The notes under the pieces were generated by a model, which was not told the DNA's origin, ran no database searches, and saw nothing but the letters and a program-made list of their open reading frames with translations. From Planctomycetota bacterium (GTDB lineage: Bacteria > Planctomycetota > UBA1135 > GCA-002686595), in the NCBI GenBank assembly GCA_021413885.1, contig JAIOPM010000005.1, positions 62,001 through 126,000 of the forward strand: DNA of 64,000 bases. The letters are read 5' to 3'. A program made the translations under genes and the position numbers. Positions 8,947 through 17,453 of this stretch are shown piece by piece (position 1 is the first letter of the stretch; every line of letters begins with the position of its first letter).

Positions 8947-9153
8947 CTACTTCTTCGCGCCGCCCGCGTCCTTCGCGCCTCCGGCGTCGCGGACCTCGAG
9001 CATCTCCTTGCGGATCTCTTGAGCGAGGTTCTTGACGTCCTGCATCGCCTGGCGGACGCGCGTGCAGGCGGCCTTGTTACCGGCCTCGGCCTTTTCCACG
9101 TCCACGCGGGTGGCCTCGACGGACTGGACGAGCTTCTCGAAGTTCTGGCTCAT
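8947..9153 (-). CDS. Hc1-like (histone H1-like) mini-protein with a very short basic tail
   Basis: 68 residues. The body VEKAEAGNKAACTRVRQAMQ followed by LAQEIRKEM closely follows the N-terminal helical domain of chlamydial Hc1 and planctomycete H1-like proteins (pattern GNKAA-RVR, then an amphipathic helix). Those proteins compact DNA through a long Lys/Ala-rich C-terminal tail. Here the tail is only about 14 residues (AGGAKDAGGAKK), so DNA compaction by tail binding would be weak. The domain may instead dimerise or modulate. The ATG at 9153 is chosen because the conserved body starts there; upstream in-frame sequence is Pro/Arg-rich and does not look coding. The gene stands alone, convergent to mqnD. 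Confidence 0.75.
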   Translation of the reverse strand: MSQNFEKLVQSVEATRVDVEKAEAGNKAACTRVRQAMQDVKNLAQEIRKEMLEVRDAGGAKDAGGAKK

Positions 9154-9245
9154 CGGATTGTGTTCCTGAGTCGGTTCGGCTTGAGGTTGGGTGGCGCGAG
9201 CGCCCCTGGGTGGGTCACGGGGAGCCTCGGTAGCCCCGGAACACA

Positions 9246-9278
9246 CCGCGCGAAAGCGTTCCAGGGGCTTTCGCGCGG
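9246..9278. other. Strong hairpin in the 258-base gap upstream of the Hc1-like gene
   Basis: CCGCGCGAAAGC pairs perfectly over 12 bases with GCTTTCGCGCGG around a 9-base loop. The hairpin lies about 93 bases upstream of the Hc1-like start, in its leader or promoter region. No poly-T follows on either strand, so a regulatory or structural role is as likely as termination. The rest of the gap (9154-9411) shows no gene; a weaker hairpin with AACCC/GGGTT arms lies near 9350-9372, downstream of the EVE gene. Confidence 0.4.
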
Positions 9279-9411
9279 GGCCAAGCCTAGCGAACCGCTC
9301 CAGGGCCCGGCAGGAGACGCGGGGCAAGCCGGGAGAAGTCCGGCCCTAACCCTTTGCCGAAAGCCGGGTTAGACGACCGCACATGGCCCGGGAAGTCGCT
9401 CCCGAAGCGCC

Positions 9412-9891
9412 CTACAGCCCCGCCAAACGCCGCACCGCGCGCCATTCGGCGGCGGTGACGGGCTGCACCGAGAGGCGGTTTCCGCGACGCAGAACGCCCA
9501 TCTCGGCGAGCTCCTTCGCCGCGCGCAACTCGTCGAGCGTGACGAAGCTCGGCGCGCGTTCGAGCGCCCGCACGTCGACCAGGATCCACGTTGGCGACTC
9601 GCGTTTGGACGCCGCATCGAAGTACGGGCTCCGCGGATCGAATTGCGTCGCGTCCGGATACGGCTTGCTCGCCACCTCGGCGAATCCGGCGACGCCCGCC
9701 GGGTCGGTGCTCGAGTGATAGAAGAGCACGCCGTCGCCGACACCCATGCCGTCGCGCATCGAGTTGCGCGCCTGGTAGTTGCGCACGCCCTCCCACGCGG
9801 TGCGACGGCCCTTGGCCTTCCACAGGTCGTCGAACGAGAAGACCGTCGGCTCGGACTTCACGAGCCAGAAGGCCTGCGGACGCGCGCTCAC
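9412..9891 (-). CDS. EVE-domain protein
   Basis: 159 residues. The start FWLVKSEPTVFSFDDL, then WEGVRNYQARN and GVLFYHSS, are the conserved EVE (thymocyte nuclear protein 1-like) features. EVE domains belong to the PUA-like fold and bind modified nucleobases in DNA or RNA. Full-length single-domain members of this size are common in bacteria. The GTG start at 9891 overlaps the stop of the upstream hexapeptide-repeat gene by four bases (GTGA), making it the last gene of the flotillin operon. Why a base-reading protein sits there is not evident. Confidence 0.88.
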   Translation of the reverse strand: MSARPQAFWLVKSEPTVFSFDDLWKAKGRRTAWEGVRNYQARNSMRDGMGVGDGVLFYHSSTDPAGVAGFAEVASKPYPDATQFDPRSPYFDAASKRESPTWILVDVRALERAPSFVTLDELRAAKELAEMGVLRRGNRLSVQPVTAAEWRAVRRLAGL

Positions 9892-10628
9892 GTCTGTCCG
9901 CCGCTGACGCGCGGTGCTCCGGCGCCCCACGGGCGCATCGAGACCGGCGCACCGAGCACTTCCGACGCGATCAACGCGCGGCGCCAGTCGGCGCGCGAGC
10001 GACCGAACGCGGCCCGCGCGGGCACGACGGGTTGCTCGGCGCCGACGCTGCCCTCGCCCAAGTCCTGGAAGGCGCCTTGCGCGACGAGCTTGGCGATCGG
10101 GATGCCTTCGGTCGCCGGCGTGTCGGTCAACGCGGGCGAGTTGGTCAGCGCTTCGGAGTCGGTCAGCGCCGGCGCGTTGGTCAACGATTCGGTCTCGGTC
10201 AGCGCGCGCGTGCGGGTCAGCGGCTCGGAGTCCGTCAACACGATGCGGCGTTCGCGCGCGGAGCCCTCGGCCGTCAGTCCGCGTTCGGGCAAGCTCGCGA
10301 CCTCGCCCGACATCGACGGCGTGTACGGCGTCTCCGGGCCATCCTCGAAGCTGCGGCGTGCGCGGCGCTCGGGCGGAGCGACGACCGGCGGCGGCGCCTT
10401 CTCGCGCGTCTCGGTCAACACCTCGCCGCGCAGCAGCGCCTCCCACGCCTCGCGACCTTGGTCCGCGGCGTCGGACTCGGTGTCGGGGTCGGTCGTCGGC
10501 GCTTCGTCGCGACGCGACACGGCCTCGCGCTGCTTCTTCTTCGCATCCAGGACCGACTTGATCACCGGAACGAGGAAGAAGAGCACGAAGACGCCGATCT
10601 TGATCAGCCCATCGGTATCGGCCAGCAC
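9888..10628 (-). CDS. Membrane-anchored protein with hexapeptide repeats, unknown function
   Basis: 246 residues. It has a short periplasmic start, one transmembrane helix at about 9-26 (IGVFVLFFLVPVIKSV), then a cytoplasmic acidic/proline-rich region. At about 130-171 seven hexapeptides of pattern [AVPS]-L-T-x-x-x follow one another (VLTDSE, PLTRTR, ALTETE, SLTNAP, ALTDSE, ALTNSP, ALTDTP). A conserved-looking tail, DWRRALIASEVLGAPVSMRP, ends the protein. I do not recognise a family. It starts 13 bases after the floA stop and overlaps the EVE gene, so it is probably a partner of the flotillin/NfeD membrane-domain complex. Confidence 0.75.
   Translation of the reverse strand: MLADTDGLIKIGVFVLFFLVPVIKSVLDAKKKQREAVSRRDEAPTTDPDTESDAADQGREAWEALLRGEVLTETREKAPPPVVAPPERRARRSFEDGPETPYTPSMSGEVASLPERGLTAEGSARERRIVLTDSEPLTRTRALTETESLTNAPALTDSEALTNSPALTDTPATEGIPIAKLVAQGAFQDLGEGSVGAEQPVVPARAAFGRSRADWRRALIASEVLGAPVSMRPWGAGAPRVSGGQT
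10116..10241 (-). repeat. Seven tandem 18-bp units encoding LT-containing hexapeptides
   Basis: Seven consecutive 18-base units of the type GCGCTGACC-N9 (coding strand) encode the [AVPS]-L-T-x-x-x repeats of the floA-linked membrane protein. The units are diverged at third positions but strict in length, so the hexapeptide period is maintained. Confidence 0.8.
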
Positions 10629-10641
10629 GGCGAGCCTCGCT

Positions 10642-11721
10642 CTAGCTACCTTCGATGGTCGGCGACTTCTCGCCCTCGCCGCCGCCGATCGCGTTGCGCA
10701 TCTTGGTGTCGGCGTCGACGTTGCGCAGGCGGTACATGTCCATCACGCCGAGGTTGCCGGAGCGCAGGGCTTCCGCCATCGCCTTCGGCACTTCGGCTTC
10801 GGCGAGCACCACCAACGCGCGGTTCTCCATCACGTGGGCCTTGTACTCCTGCTCCGCGGAGACCGCCATCGCGCGGCGTTTCTCGGCGTTCGCCTGAGCG
10901 ACGCGCTTGTCGGCTTCGGCCTGGTCGGCTTGCAGCCGCGCGCCGATGTTGATGCCGATGTCGACGTCGGCGATGTCGATGGAGACGATCTCGAACGCCG
11001 TGCCGGCGTCGAGACCGCGCGCGAGCACCGTCTTCGAGATGTGATCGGGGTTCTCGAGCACTTCCTTGTGGCTCGCCTTCGAACCGATCGTCGAGACGAT
11101 GCCTTCGCCGACGCGCGCGATGATCGTTTCCTCGCCCGCGCCGCCGACCAGGCGCGCGATGTTGGTGCGCACGGTGACGCGCGCTTTGGCGAGCACCTGG
11201 ATGCCGTCCTTCGCGACTGCGGCGATCTCCGACTTGCCGCTCGCCGGGTTCGGGCAATCGATCACCTTCGGCGTGACGCTGGTGCGCACGGCTTCGAGCA
11301 GGTCGCGACCGGCGAGGTCGATCGAACTCGCGGTACGGAAGTCGAGCGGAATGCCGGCGCGATCGGCGGCGATCAGCGCGCGGACCACGCGCTCGATGTT
11401 GCCGCCGGCGAGCACGTGCGCCTCGAGGTCGCGCTTGTCGACGCTGGTGATCCGCGCCTGGACCAAGCTCACGCGCGCGTTGACGATCGCGGCCGGATTC
11501 ACCTTCCGCAGCTGCATCGCGAACATGTCGAACAGGCCGACGCCGGCGCCGGTGAACACCGAGCGCACGTAGAGGTTCGCGAAGCGCAGGAAGACGGTCA
11601 GGAAGACCAGCAGGATGATGCCGAGCACCACCAGTCCGCCGATCTTCAGCGGGCTCATGCCGTCGACGAGCGACTCGGTGCGGGACCCCTGGGCGAGCGA
11701 TGAGAACAAGGAAAGGGACAT
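10642..11721 (-). CDS. floA: Flotillin-like protein FloA
   Basis: 359 residues, slightly longer than typical FloA (about 330). Residues ~25-50 are a hydrophobic hairpin or helix ([21 protein letters not shown]). A Phe/Met-rich stretch, the SPFH region ([28 protein letters not shown]) and a C-terminal helical region rich in Glu/Ala ([20 protein letters not shown]) follow. FloA organises functional membrane microdomains. The ATG at 11721 is preceded by a strong GGAGGAG eight bases upstream, which decides the start. It follows the short nfeD gene by 17 bases; the NfeD-flotillin pairing is a known conserved association. Confidence 0.93.
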   Translation of the reverse strand: MSLSLFSSLAQGSRTESLVDGMSPLKIGGLVVLGIILLVFLTVFLRFANLYVRSVFTGAGVGLFDMFAMQLRKVNPAAIVNARVSLVQARITSVDKRDLEAHVLAGGNIERVVRALIAADRAGIPLDFRTASSIDLAGRDLLEAVRTSVTPKVIDCPNPASGKSEIAAVAKDGIQVLAKARVTVRTNIARLVGGAGEETIIARVGEGIVSTIGSKASHKEVLENPDHISKTVLARGLDAGTAFEIVSIDIADVDIGINIGARLQADQAEADKRVAQANAEKRRAMAVSAEQEYKAHVMENRALVVLAEAEVPKAMAEALRSGNLGVMDMYRLRNVDADTKMRNAIGGGEGEKSPTIEGS

Positions 11722-11738
11722 CGAAACTCCTCCGAACA

Positions 11739-12236
11739 TCAGGACTTGGATTCCGGGCTCTCCGCGAGCGTGACCACCACGCGGTTGCCGTCGACTTCGA
11801 GCACGCGCACCGGCGCGCCCGGTTGGATCATCTCGCCGCGCGTCACCACGTCGACGCGTCGGTCGTCGAAGCGCGCGATGCCCGCGGGCCGCAGGATCGT
11901 CTCGGCGACGCCGGCCTTGCCGATCAACGACACGTCGCGCGGATCGTAGGACTTCTGCGCGTCGAACGAGAGGCCGGGGTTGATCAACGCGCGCCCCATC
12001 GGCGTCTTCGGGAAAACCTTGAAGCCGAGCACGATCGTCGTCGGCACGAGCACCGCGACCGCGAGCAGGAACCACATGCCGGTGGTGCTCGAGAGCACGA
12101 AGGCGACCGCGACCGAACCGATGATCGATGCCGTCGCGAGCACCGAGAGCACGCCGAAGCTCGGGAACAGGATCTCCGCGACGATGAAGGCGAGGCCGAG
12201 GCCGAGCAGGATGATCGCGAGCGTCAGCGAGATCAT
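11739..12236 (-). CDS. Short NfeD-like membrane protein (NfeD1b type)
   Basis: 165 residues with N-terminal transmembrane helices (about 5-25, 30-50 and 55-78) followed by a C-terminal OB-fold NfeD domain (about 95-165: [14 protein letters not shown], then [16 protein letters not shown]). It lacks the serine protease domain. Short NfeD proteins pair with flotillins and are thought to be scaffolds of membrane microdomains. The ATG overlaps the stop of the long nfeD gene by four bases, and floA follows 17 bases downstream. Confidence 0.88.
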   Translation of the reverse strand: MISLTLAIILLGLGLAFIVAEILFPSFGVLSVLATASIIGSVAVAFVLSSTTGMWFLLAVAVLVPTTIVLGFKVFPKTPMGRALINPGLSFDAQKSYDPRDVSLIGKAGVAETILRPAGIARFDDRRVDVVTRGEMIQPGAPVRVLEVDGNRVVVTLAESPESKS

Positions 12237-13753
12237 CCGGCCTCCCCTTCGACGAGCGGTTCGACCACCAAACGGCCTGTGCTGACCTCGACGACGCGCA
12301 CGCGCGCGCCGCGATCGATCGCCGAGCCGCTGGCCCGCGCTTCGTGCTCGCGCGCGCCGTCGGCGTCGAGCGAGACCTTGCCGACCGGCCGCAGATCGGT
12401 GGACGCGCGGCCGAGCGCGCCGACGCGCGCCGCGCCGTCGTTCGCACCGAACGCCGCCGCCGAGTGATCGCCCGCGGGCGCAAGCACCATGCGACGCACC
12501 ACCGGCGTCTTCTGGATGAAACGCGACAGGAAGAGACCGACCATGAGAGTGACAACGAGCCAGACCGCCAAACTGAACGCCTCGGACACCAGGCGTTGGC
12601 GATTGATCGCGTAGCTCCAGTCGAAGTTCGGGCCGACCGCCATCGCGACGATCCCGCCGATCACCAGGAGCGCGCCGACGATGCCCGCCCAGAGGACGCC
12701 GGGCAACACGAAGATCTCGACCGCGACCAGCACGAGCCCGGCGACGACCGCGACGATCTCCCACACGTCCGCGATGCCGACCAAGTACTGGCCGAAGAGA
12801 AACAGCGCGAAGCAGACGATCGAGACGATGCCCGGCAGGCCGAAGCCCGGCGCCTTGAACTCCGCCCACGCCGCGAGGATCGCGACCGCGAGCAGGATGT
12901 ACTTGAACTGATCGAGCAACGCGGCGAGGTCCTCGGAACGTGCGCGTTCGAGCGGCACCGCGGTCGCGCCGGTGAGCCCGAGTTTCTCGACGACCTCGGC
13001 GAGGTTCGCGGCGAGCCCGTCGGCGAGGCCGAAACGATTGGCTTGATCCGCGGAGAGCGACAGCAACTTGCCCTTCTGCACGACGGTCGACACCAGCTCG
13101 GGCGGGTCGCCGCGATCGCGCGCGTCGTCCCATTCGACGCCGGTGATCAACTTGCGCTCGCCGTCGACCTTGACCTCGCGCACTTCGACGTCGCGATCGA
13201 CCATCGCTTCGGCGAGGGCCGCGGGGCGCTTCTTCTTCTCCGCGAACGCGCGGAACGACGAGCGCGTCGCCGCGGTGATCTTCTCGCGCACGCCGCTGTC
13301 GGGAATGTCGATGATCCCGCCCTGCGGGCCCTCGGTCACCGGCATCGCCGCGCCGATCACGCCGTGCGGGTTCATGTAGATGCGATCGCACGCGATCGCG
13401 AGCAACGCGCCGGCGGAGAGCGCCTTGTCGTTGACCCACGCGGTCGTCGGGACGCCGTCGCTCGACGCTTGGTCGAGCATGTTCGCGAGCTCCCACATCA
13501 GATCGATCGGACCGCCGGGCGTGTCGAGTTCGAGCACCAGCTGGATGCGCCGCTCGCGCGCTTCGCGGATCGCGCGCGCGACCAGACTCTGCGTGCCGAC
13601 GTCGAGCGGGCCTTCGACGCGGACGTGGACGAACTCCGCCGCCGGCGCCGACGCGGTCTGCGCGTGGAGCACGCCGAGCAGAGCGAAGAGCAAGAACCAG
13701 GTATTCCGCAGGACGTTCACGGCGAACACCTTAGACGTTTCGCGACGCCGCAT
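12233..13753 (-). CDS. Long NfeD-family membrane serine protease (ClpP-class)
   Basis: 506 residues. It has a signal segment (~16-30), then a ClpP/crotonase-like protease domain (about 40-240) with LDTPGG near 77-82 and nucleophile S113 in ALSAG. K158 is the likely general base, as in the Ser-Lys dyad of archaeal NfeD. Four to five membrane helices (about 290-420) and a C-terminal OB-like domain (to 506) follow. Archaeal homologues cleave stomatin C-termini, so FloA is a plausible target. This is the first gene of the nfeD-nfeD-floA-repeat protein-EVE operon. Confidence 0.9.
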   Translation of the reverse strand: MRRRETSKVFAVNVLRNTWFLLFALLGVLHAQTASAPAAEFVHVRVEGPLDVGTQSLVARAIREARERRIQLVLELDTPGGPIDLMWELANMLDQASSDGVPTTAWVNDKALSAGALLAIACDRIYMNPHGVIGAAMPVTEGPQGGIIDIPDSGVREKITAATRSSFRAFAEKKKRPAALAEAMVDRDVEVREVKVDGERKLITGVEWDDARDRGDPPELVSTVVQKGKLLSLSADQANRFGLADGLAANLAEVVEKLGLTGATAVPLERARSEDLAALLDQFKYILLAVAILAAWAEFKAPGFGLPGIVSIVCFALFLFGQYLVGIADVWEIVAVVAGLVLVAVEIFVLPGVLWAGIVGALLVIGGIVAMAVGPNFDWSYAINRQRLVSEAFSLAVWLVVTLMVGLFLSRFIQKTPVVRRMVLAPAGDHSAAAFGANDGAARVGALGRASTDLRPVGKVSLDADGAREHEARASGSAIDRGARVRVVEVSTGRLVVEPLVEGEAG

Positions 13754-13772
13754 TCAACCGAGCCTCGCCGCG

Positions 13773-14753
13773 TCACACCAAATCCGTGTCGGAGAGCTGA
13801 TACCACCAGTTCGCCGCGAGCCACGCCGCGTCGAAGCGACGTTCGAACGTGACCGCGGCCATGCGGTAGTCGGTGGGATGCGCCCGGAAGTCGCGCTCTT
13901 GGAACCACGCGAACCAAGGCGACCACGGCGGCACGATTCCGGCGACCGCGGGCGCGCCGCTCGCCGTGGCGGACGCGAGCAACCCGGCGAGCAACAGCTC
14001 ACCGACTTCGGGCTCGCTGCTCGGCACGAACCATTCGACGATCACGCCAAGTCCGTCGAGCAAGAAATTCGCGCGCCGCCACGCGACGAGACCGCGCAAC
14101 ACGCCTTGCGCGTCGCGCACGCCGAGCACTTCGCAGCGCCGCGTCGGTGAATCGAGGAGTCGCCAATTCAAGTGCGCGGCGTCGCGGATCGCGCTCGCGG
14201 GCCATTCGCTCGCACAGCGATCCCACAGCCATTTCGCTTGTTCGTCGAGCCGAGTGAGACGCTCGACGCCGCGCGGCAACACCGCGCTCGGACCGGGCTC
14301 GAGCGTGCGCGCCAACGCGAGCTCGGTGCGCACGACCTCGTAGCCGAGGAAACGCTTGCCGATGCGCCACGCCTGCTCGACCGGCAAGCCGTAGTAGACG
14401 AGATCGCGTTCGCGGCCGCCGTACGCGGCGAAGCACGCGCGCGCGATCTCGACGAACAGGCCGGGCCGCTTCAGTCCCGCGCGATGTTCCGGCAACACGA
14501 ACGAGTCGACGCCTTGCGCGAAGATGCGCTCGCGTCCGTCGAGCCACACGCGTTCGGGGATCGCGGCGAACTGACCGACGACGTTCCCGGAATGCAGCGC
14601 GACGAACGCGCGCCGGCCCGCGGGATTCTTCGCGAACGCCCACTCCCATTCGGCGCGGGTGCGCGCCGCGTGGCTGCCGAACGTGTGCGCGAACGCGGCG
14701 AGCAACGACTCGACGTCGCCCTCCTGCAGTTCGCGGATCGTGTAGTCGCCCAT
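13773..14753 (-). CDS. GNAT-like acyltransferase family protein, paralog A
   Basis: 326 residues. The opening YTIRELQEGDVESLLAAFAH and the early WEWAFAKNPAG motif are those of GNAT-type N-acyltransferase proteins with a second, divergent GNAT half at the C-terminus. The middle part has FAQGVDSFVLPEHRAGLKRPG, matching the acetyl-CoA-binding strand region, and YYGLPVEQAWRIGKRFLGYE, shared with its neighbour. It overlaps paralog B by one base (TGATG). Both end in DTDLV, so they are tandem duplicates. Substrate unknown; members of this type are often near polysaccharide genes, but none adjoin here. Confidence 0.75.
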   Translation of the reverse strand: MGDYTIRELQEGDVESLLAAFAHTFGSHAARTRAEWEWAFAKNPAGRRAFVALHSGNVVGQFAAIPERVWLDGRERIFAQGVDSFVLPEHRAGLKRPGLFVEIARACFAAYGGRERDLVYYGLPVEQAWRIGKRFLGYEVVRTELALARTLEPGPSAVLPRGVERLTRLDEQAKWLWDRCASEWPASAIRDAAHLNWRLLDSPTRRCEVLGVRDAQGVLRGLVAWRRANFLLDGLGVIVEWFVPSSEPEVGELLLAGLLASATASGAPAVAGIVPPWSPWFAWFQERDFRAHPTDYRMAAVTFERRFDAAWLAANWWYQLSDTDLV

Positions 14754-15736
14754 CACACGAGGTCCGTGTCGCCGAGGGTCCACCAGAAACGCCGACGCAC
14801 GTCTTGGATCGTGATCGAGCGCACGTAACTGCGCGCGACTTGGATGTAGCGCGACGGCCGCACGCGGAAGCCCGCGTGCTGGAACGCGAGCCATTCCGGC
14901 GCCGTGTCGGCGAAGAACGCGACGAGTTCGCGTTGCTCGGTGCGCGCGAGCCACGCGAGAAGAGCGTGCTGGACCTCGGCCTCGCCGTCGGGCACCAACC
15001 ATTCGGCGAGCGCCTCGCCGCTCGCATCGGCGAGCACCGCCGGCCGAGCGATCGCGAGGCCGACCAGTTCACCCGCGCGCACGACGCCGCCGATGCGATA
15101 GCGCCGAGTCGGATGGCGCACGTAGCGCCAGTCGAGGTGCGCATGATCGCGAACGCCGAGCATGCCGCGCTTCGCCGCGACACGAGTGAAGAGGCGCTCG
15201 ACGTCGTCGGGGATGCGCTCGAACTCGCGCACTTCGAGCGCGTCGGTCGTCGCGAGCCGTTCACGCGGCGCCGCGAGAAACGTCAACGTGCGCAGGATCT
15301 CGTAACCGAGCTTCTCCTTGCCGATGCGCCACGCCGCCGGAACCGGCAGGCCCCACATGATCTCGTCGGGACCGACAGGCATCCCGAAACGCGCCGCGTA
15401 GCTCTCGCCCGCGCGCACGAACGCGGTCGCGCGCGCGAGGCCGCTCGCGAAGTCGGGATCAACGAACGAATCGACCGACTGACTGAACGCCGTGCGCCGA
15501 CCGTCGATGGAAACGCGTTGGCCGAGCCCCGCATATTGCGCGACGACACGCCCGTCTTCGGCGAGCGCGAGCGAGATGCGCGAACCCGACGGATTGTCGA
15601 CGAACGCCCAACGCCACTCGCCGAGACCACGCGGCCGAAACTCTGGATCGACGCGCGCGAAGACTCGGTTGTACGCGTCGAGGATCGCGACTTCGTCGCC
15701 GGGCTCGTAACCGCGCACGTTGAAAGTTCCGGCCAT
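14753..15736 (-). CDS. GNAT-like acyltransferase family protein, paralog B
   Basis: 327 residues, same architecture as paralog A: NVRGYEPGDEVAILDAYNRV at the start, WRWAFVDNPSG near 45, FSQSVDSFVDPDFASGLARA in the cofactor region, and WGLPVPAAWRIGKEKLGYE. The C-terminus GDTDLV repeats that of paralog A. The start lies 23 bases after the 3' end of tRNA-Sec on the same strand, so the tRNA and this pair may share a transcript. No specific acceptor can be named. Confidence 0.75.
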   Translation of the reverse strand: MAGTFNVRGYEPGDEVAILDAYNRVFARVDPEFRPRGLGEWRWAFVDNPSGSRISLALAEDGRVVAQYAGLGQRVSIDGRRTAFSQSVDSFVDPDFASGLARATAFVRAGESYAARFGMPVGPDEIMWGLPVPAAWRIGKEKLGYEILRTLTFLAAPRERLATTDALEVREFERIPDDVERLFTRVAAKRGMLGVRDHAHLDWRYVRHPTRRYRIGGVVRAGELVGLAIARPAVLADASGEALAEWLVPDGEAEVQHALLAWLARTEQRELVAFFADTAPEWLAFQHAGFRVRPSRYIQVARSYVRSITIQDVRRRFWWTLGDTDLV

Positions 15737-15759
15737 GTCGCTTCACACGCGTGCGAGCG

Positions 15760-15857
15760 TGGCGGGAGCGCATGGGAATCGAACCCACCGGCCCCGCTGT
15801 TCACGAGGCCCAACCGGCTTTGAAGGCCGGGCAGCACACCAGCACCGATCCGCTCCC
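15760..15857 (-). tRNA. selC: tRNA-Sec (anticodon UCA)
   Basis: 98 bases including an encoded CCA. The anticodon arm is CCGGC-CTTCAAA-GCCGG, giving anticodon TCA, which reads UGA. The acceptor stem is GGGAGCG with CGCTCCC, the T-arm is GTGGG-TTCGATT-CCCAT, and a long variable arm of about 20 bases (GGGCC...GGGCC) lies between anticodon and T arms. Length, UCA anticodon and large variable arm are diagnostic of selenocysteine tRNA. It sits 51 bases downstream of the GDPD-like gene and 23 bases upstream of GNAT paralog B, all on the same strand. selD and selA lie within about 9 kb, one of them with an in-frame UGA. Confidence 0.95.
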
Positions 15858-15908
15858 ACGCGAGTCGGCGGGATTAGAGCTCGCACGCGCGCGCGCCGCA
15901 AGCCGCGT

Positions 15909-17399
15909 TCACGCGCGCGAACGCGGAAGCAGTCGACCGGGCACGCCGCCTTCGAGTTCGCTCGGCAAACCGCCGGCCCAACGACGCAAGCACTCGCGGC
16001 CGTCGCGCCGTCCGACGATGCCGGCGCTGAACGCGACGCCGTGCTCGCGCGACGGGAAGTCGCTCGGCAAGCGGAGCTTCAGTCCCTTACCGCCGCGGAA
16101 GTGCGCGCCGTCGACGTGCGCGACGAGCTGCGCGTCGCCGAGGCCGCCCGGGTTCTCGATCGCGAGCAACAGGAACGGCCCCTTGCGCCGCACGTTGAGC
16201 GACGCGGGCGGATCGTTCGGCGCTTCGGGAAGGAGGAAGAGACGTTCGGCGTTCAGGCCGAGCGAGAGCACGCGCACGCGTTCGATCGGCGCGTCGAGCA
16301 CCAACGCTTCGCTCGGCCGTCCCGGTCCGCGCGACCAGTCGTAACGCGCGAGCAAGAGCGGATCGCCGCCGGGACTCCACGCGCCGCCCGCGAGCGCGAA
16401 CTCGAACTCCCGCGTCTCGCCGGCTTCGAGCGCGAACGCTTCCGGTAAACCGCGGCACTCGAACGCGCCACGTCGCACCGCGAACGCGAGATGAACGGCG
16501 ACGCGGAAGCCGAACGGATTCTCGACGCGCGCGCGGGTCGTCCAATCGCCGCGCCACGCGCCGTCGGTGCCGGTCGAGGCGCGCGGTTCGACGATCAGAG
16601 GCAGGGCCGCGAGCGGATGCCGCGCGCACTCCGGCGCGAGGCGGACGAGGGCGCGGATCGCGAGCGCGCGCTCGGGCTCGGTGGTCGAGAGACCGAAGAG
16701 CGGCGCGCGGCACGCGGCGAAGAGTTCGTCGGGCCGATCGACGTCGACGGCCCAACGCTCGCACGGCCACGAACGCGAGAGCTCCGCGCCGAGGAAACCG
16801 CGCGCATCGGACGCGCACGCCGTGAGCTCCTCCTCGTCCGCGAAGCGCCGCTCCGAATCGCCGGGCCGATCGACCAAGAGCATCGCGGAGAGGCCGAGCG
16901 TCCGCGCCTGCACGCAGACTTCGCGCCGCGCCGACGCGACGCGCACCGTCAGTCGGCTCGCGTGCTTCGCCAGCGCGCGCGCAACGACGTCGACCAGGCC
17001 GGTCTCGGCGAGCTCGATCACATGCATCGGCCGTTCGGTCGCGTGGTTCGGCGCGAGCGCGAGCGCTTCGTCGAGCAGCGTCAAACGCTCGCCCAGGAAC
17101 GCGCGCCCGAACCAACCACCGAAGTCGACGTCGGCGAGCTCGACCCACGTGCGCGACGCGAGTCGGCCGCGCGCGTCGCTCGTGCGATCGAGCGTCGGAT
17201 CCGCGTGCAGCACGAGCTCGCCGGTGCCGGTCGCGCGCACTTCGTAGTGCAAGCCGTCGACGCCGAGCTTCAACGCCGCGTTCAAACCCGCGCGCGTATT
17301 CTCGGGCGCGACGCGCGGCGCGCCGCGCTTCCCGAGGATCCACGGCGGCCCGGGAACCCAGGCTCCGCGCGGACCGATGCCGTCTTGGGGCTTGAACAT
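15909..17399 (-). CDS. Degenerate glycerophosphodiester phosphodiesterase-like protein
   Basis: 496 residues. The N-terminal ~250 residues follow the GDPD TIM-barrel: RGAPRVAPENTRAGLNAALK corresponds to the HRG-PENT-AF signature, and ELVLHADPTLDRTSD to the H-D-TLDRTT segment. However the first catalytic His of HRG is Lys (K24), and the E-x-D metal pair is H-Y-E, so the classical active site is lost. The C-terminal ~230 residues are a separate beta-rich region with PFGFRVAVHLAFAV and two further strands sets, which I do not recognise. There is no clear signal peptide. It is probably a binding or regulatory protein. The ATG at 17399 faces the divergent export gene at 17454. Confidence 0.7.
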   Translation of the reverse strand: MFKPQDGIGPRGAWVPGPPWILGKRGAPRVAPENTRAGLNAALKLGVDGLHYEVRATGTGELVLHADPTLDRTSDARGRLASRTWVELADVDFGGWFGRAFLGERLTLLDEALALAPNHATERPMHVIELAETGLVDVVARALAKHASRLTVRVASARREVCVQARTLGLSAMLLVDRPGDSERRFADEEELTACASDARGFLGAELSRSWPCERWAVDVDRPDELFAACRAPLFGLSTTEPERALAIRALVRLAPECARHPLAALPLIVEPRASTGTDGAWRGDWTTRARVENPFGFRVAVHLAFAVRRGAFECRGLPEAFALEAGETREFEFALAGGAWSPGGDPLLLARYDWSRGPGRPSEALVLDAPIERVRVLSLGLNAERLFLLPEAPNDPPASLNVRRKGPFLLLAIENPGGLGDAQLVAHVDGAHFRGGKGLKLRLPSDFPSREHGVAFSAGIVGRRDGRECLRRWAGGLPSELEGGVPGRLLPRSRA

Positions 17400-17453
17400 G
17401 TTCGAGAGCAGTCTTTCCGAGCGAGTGCGCGTTGGGAAGAATGCTCGGTCTGC

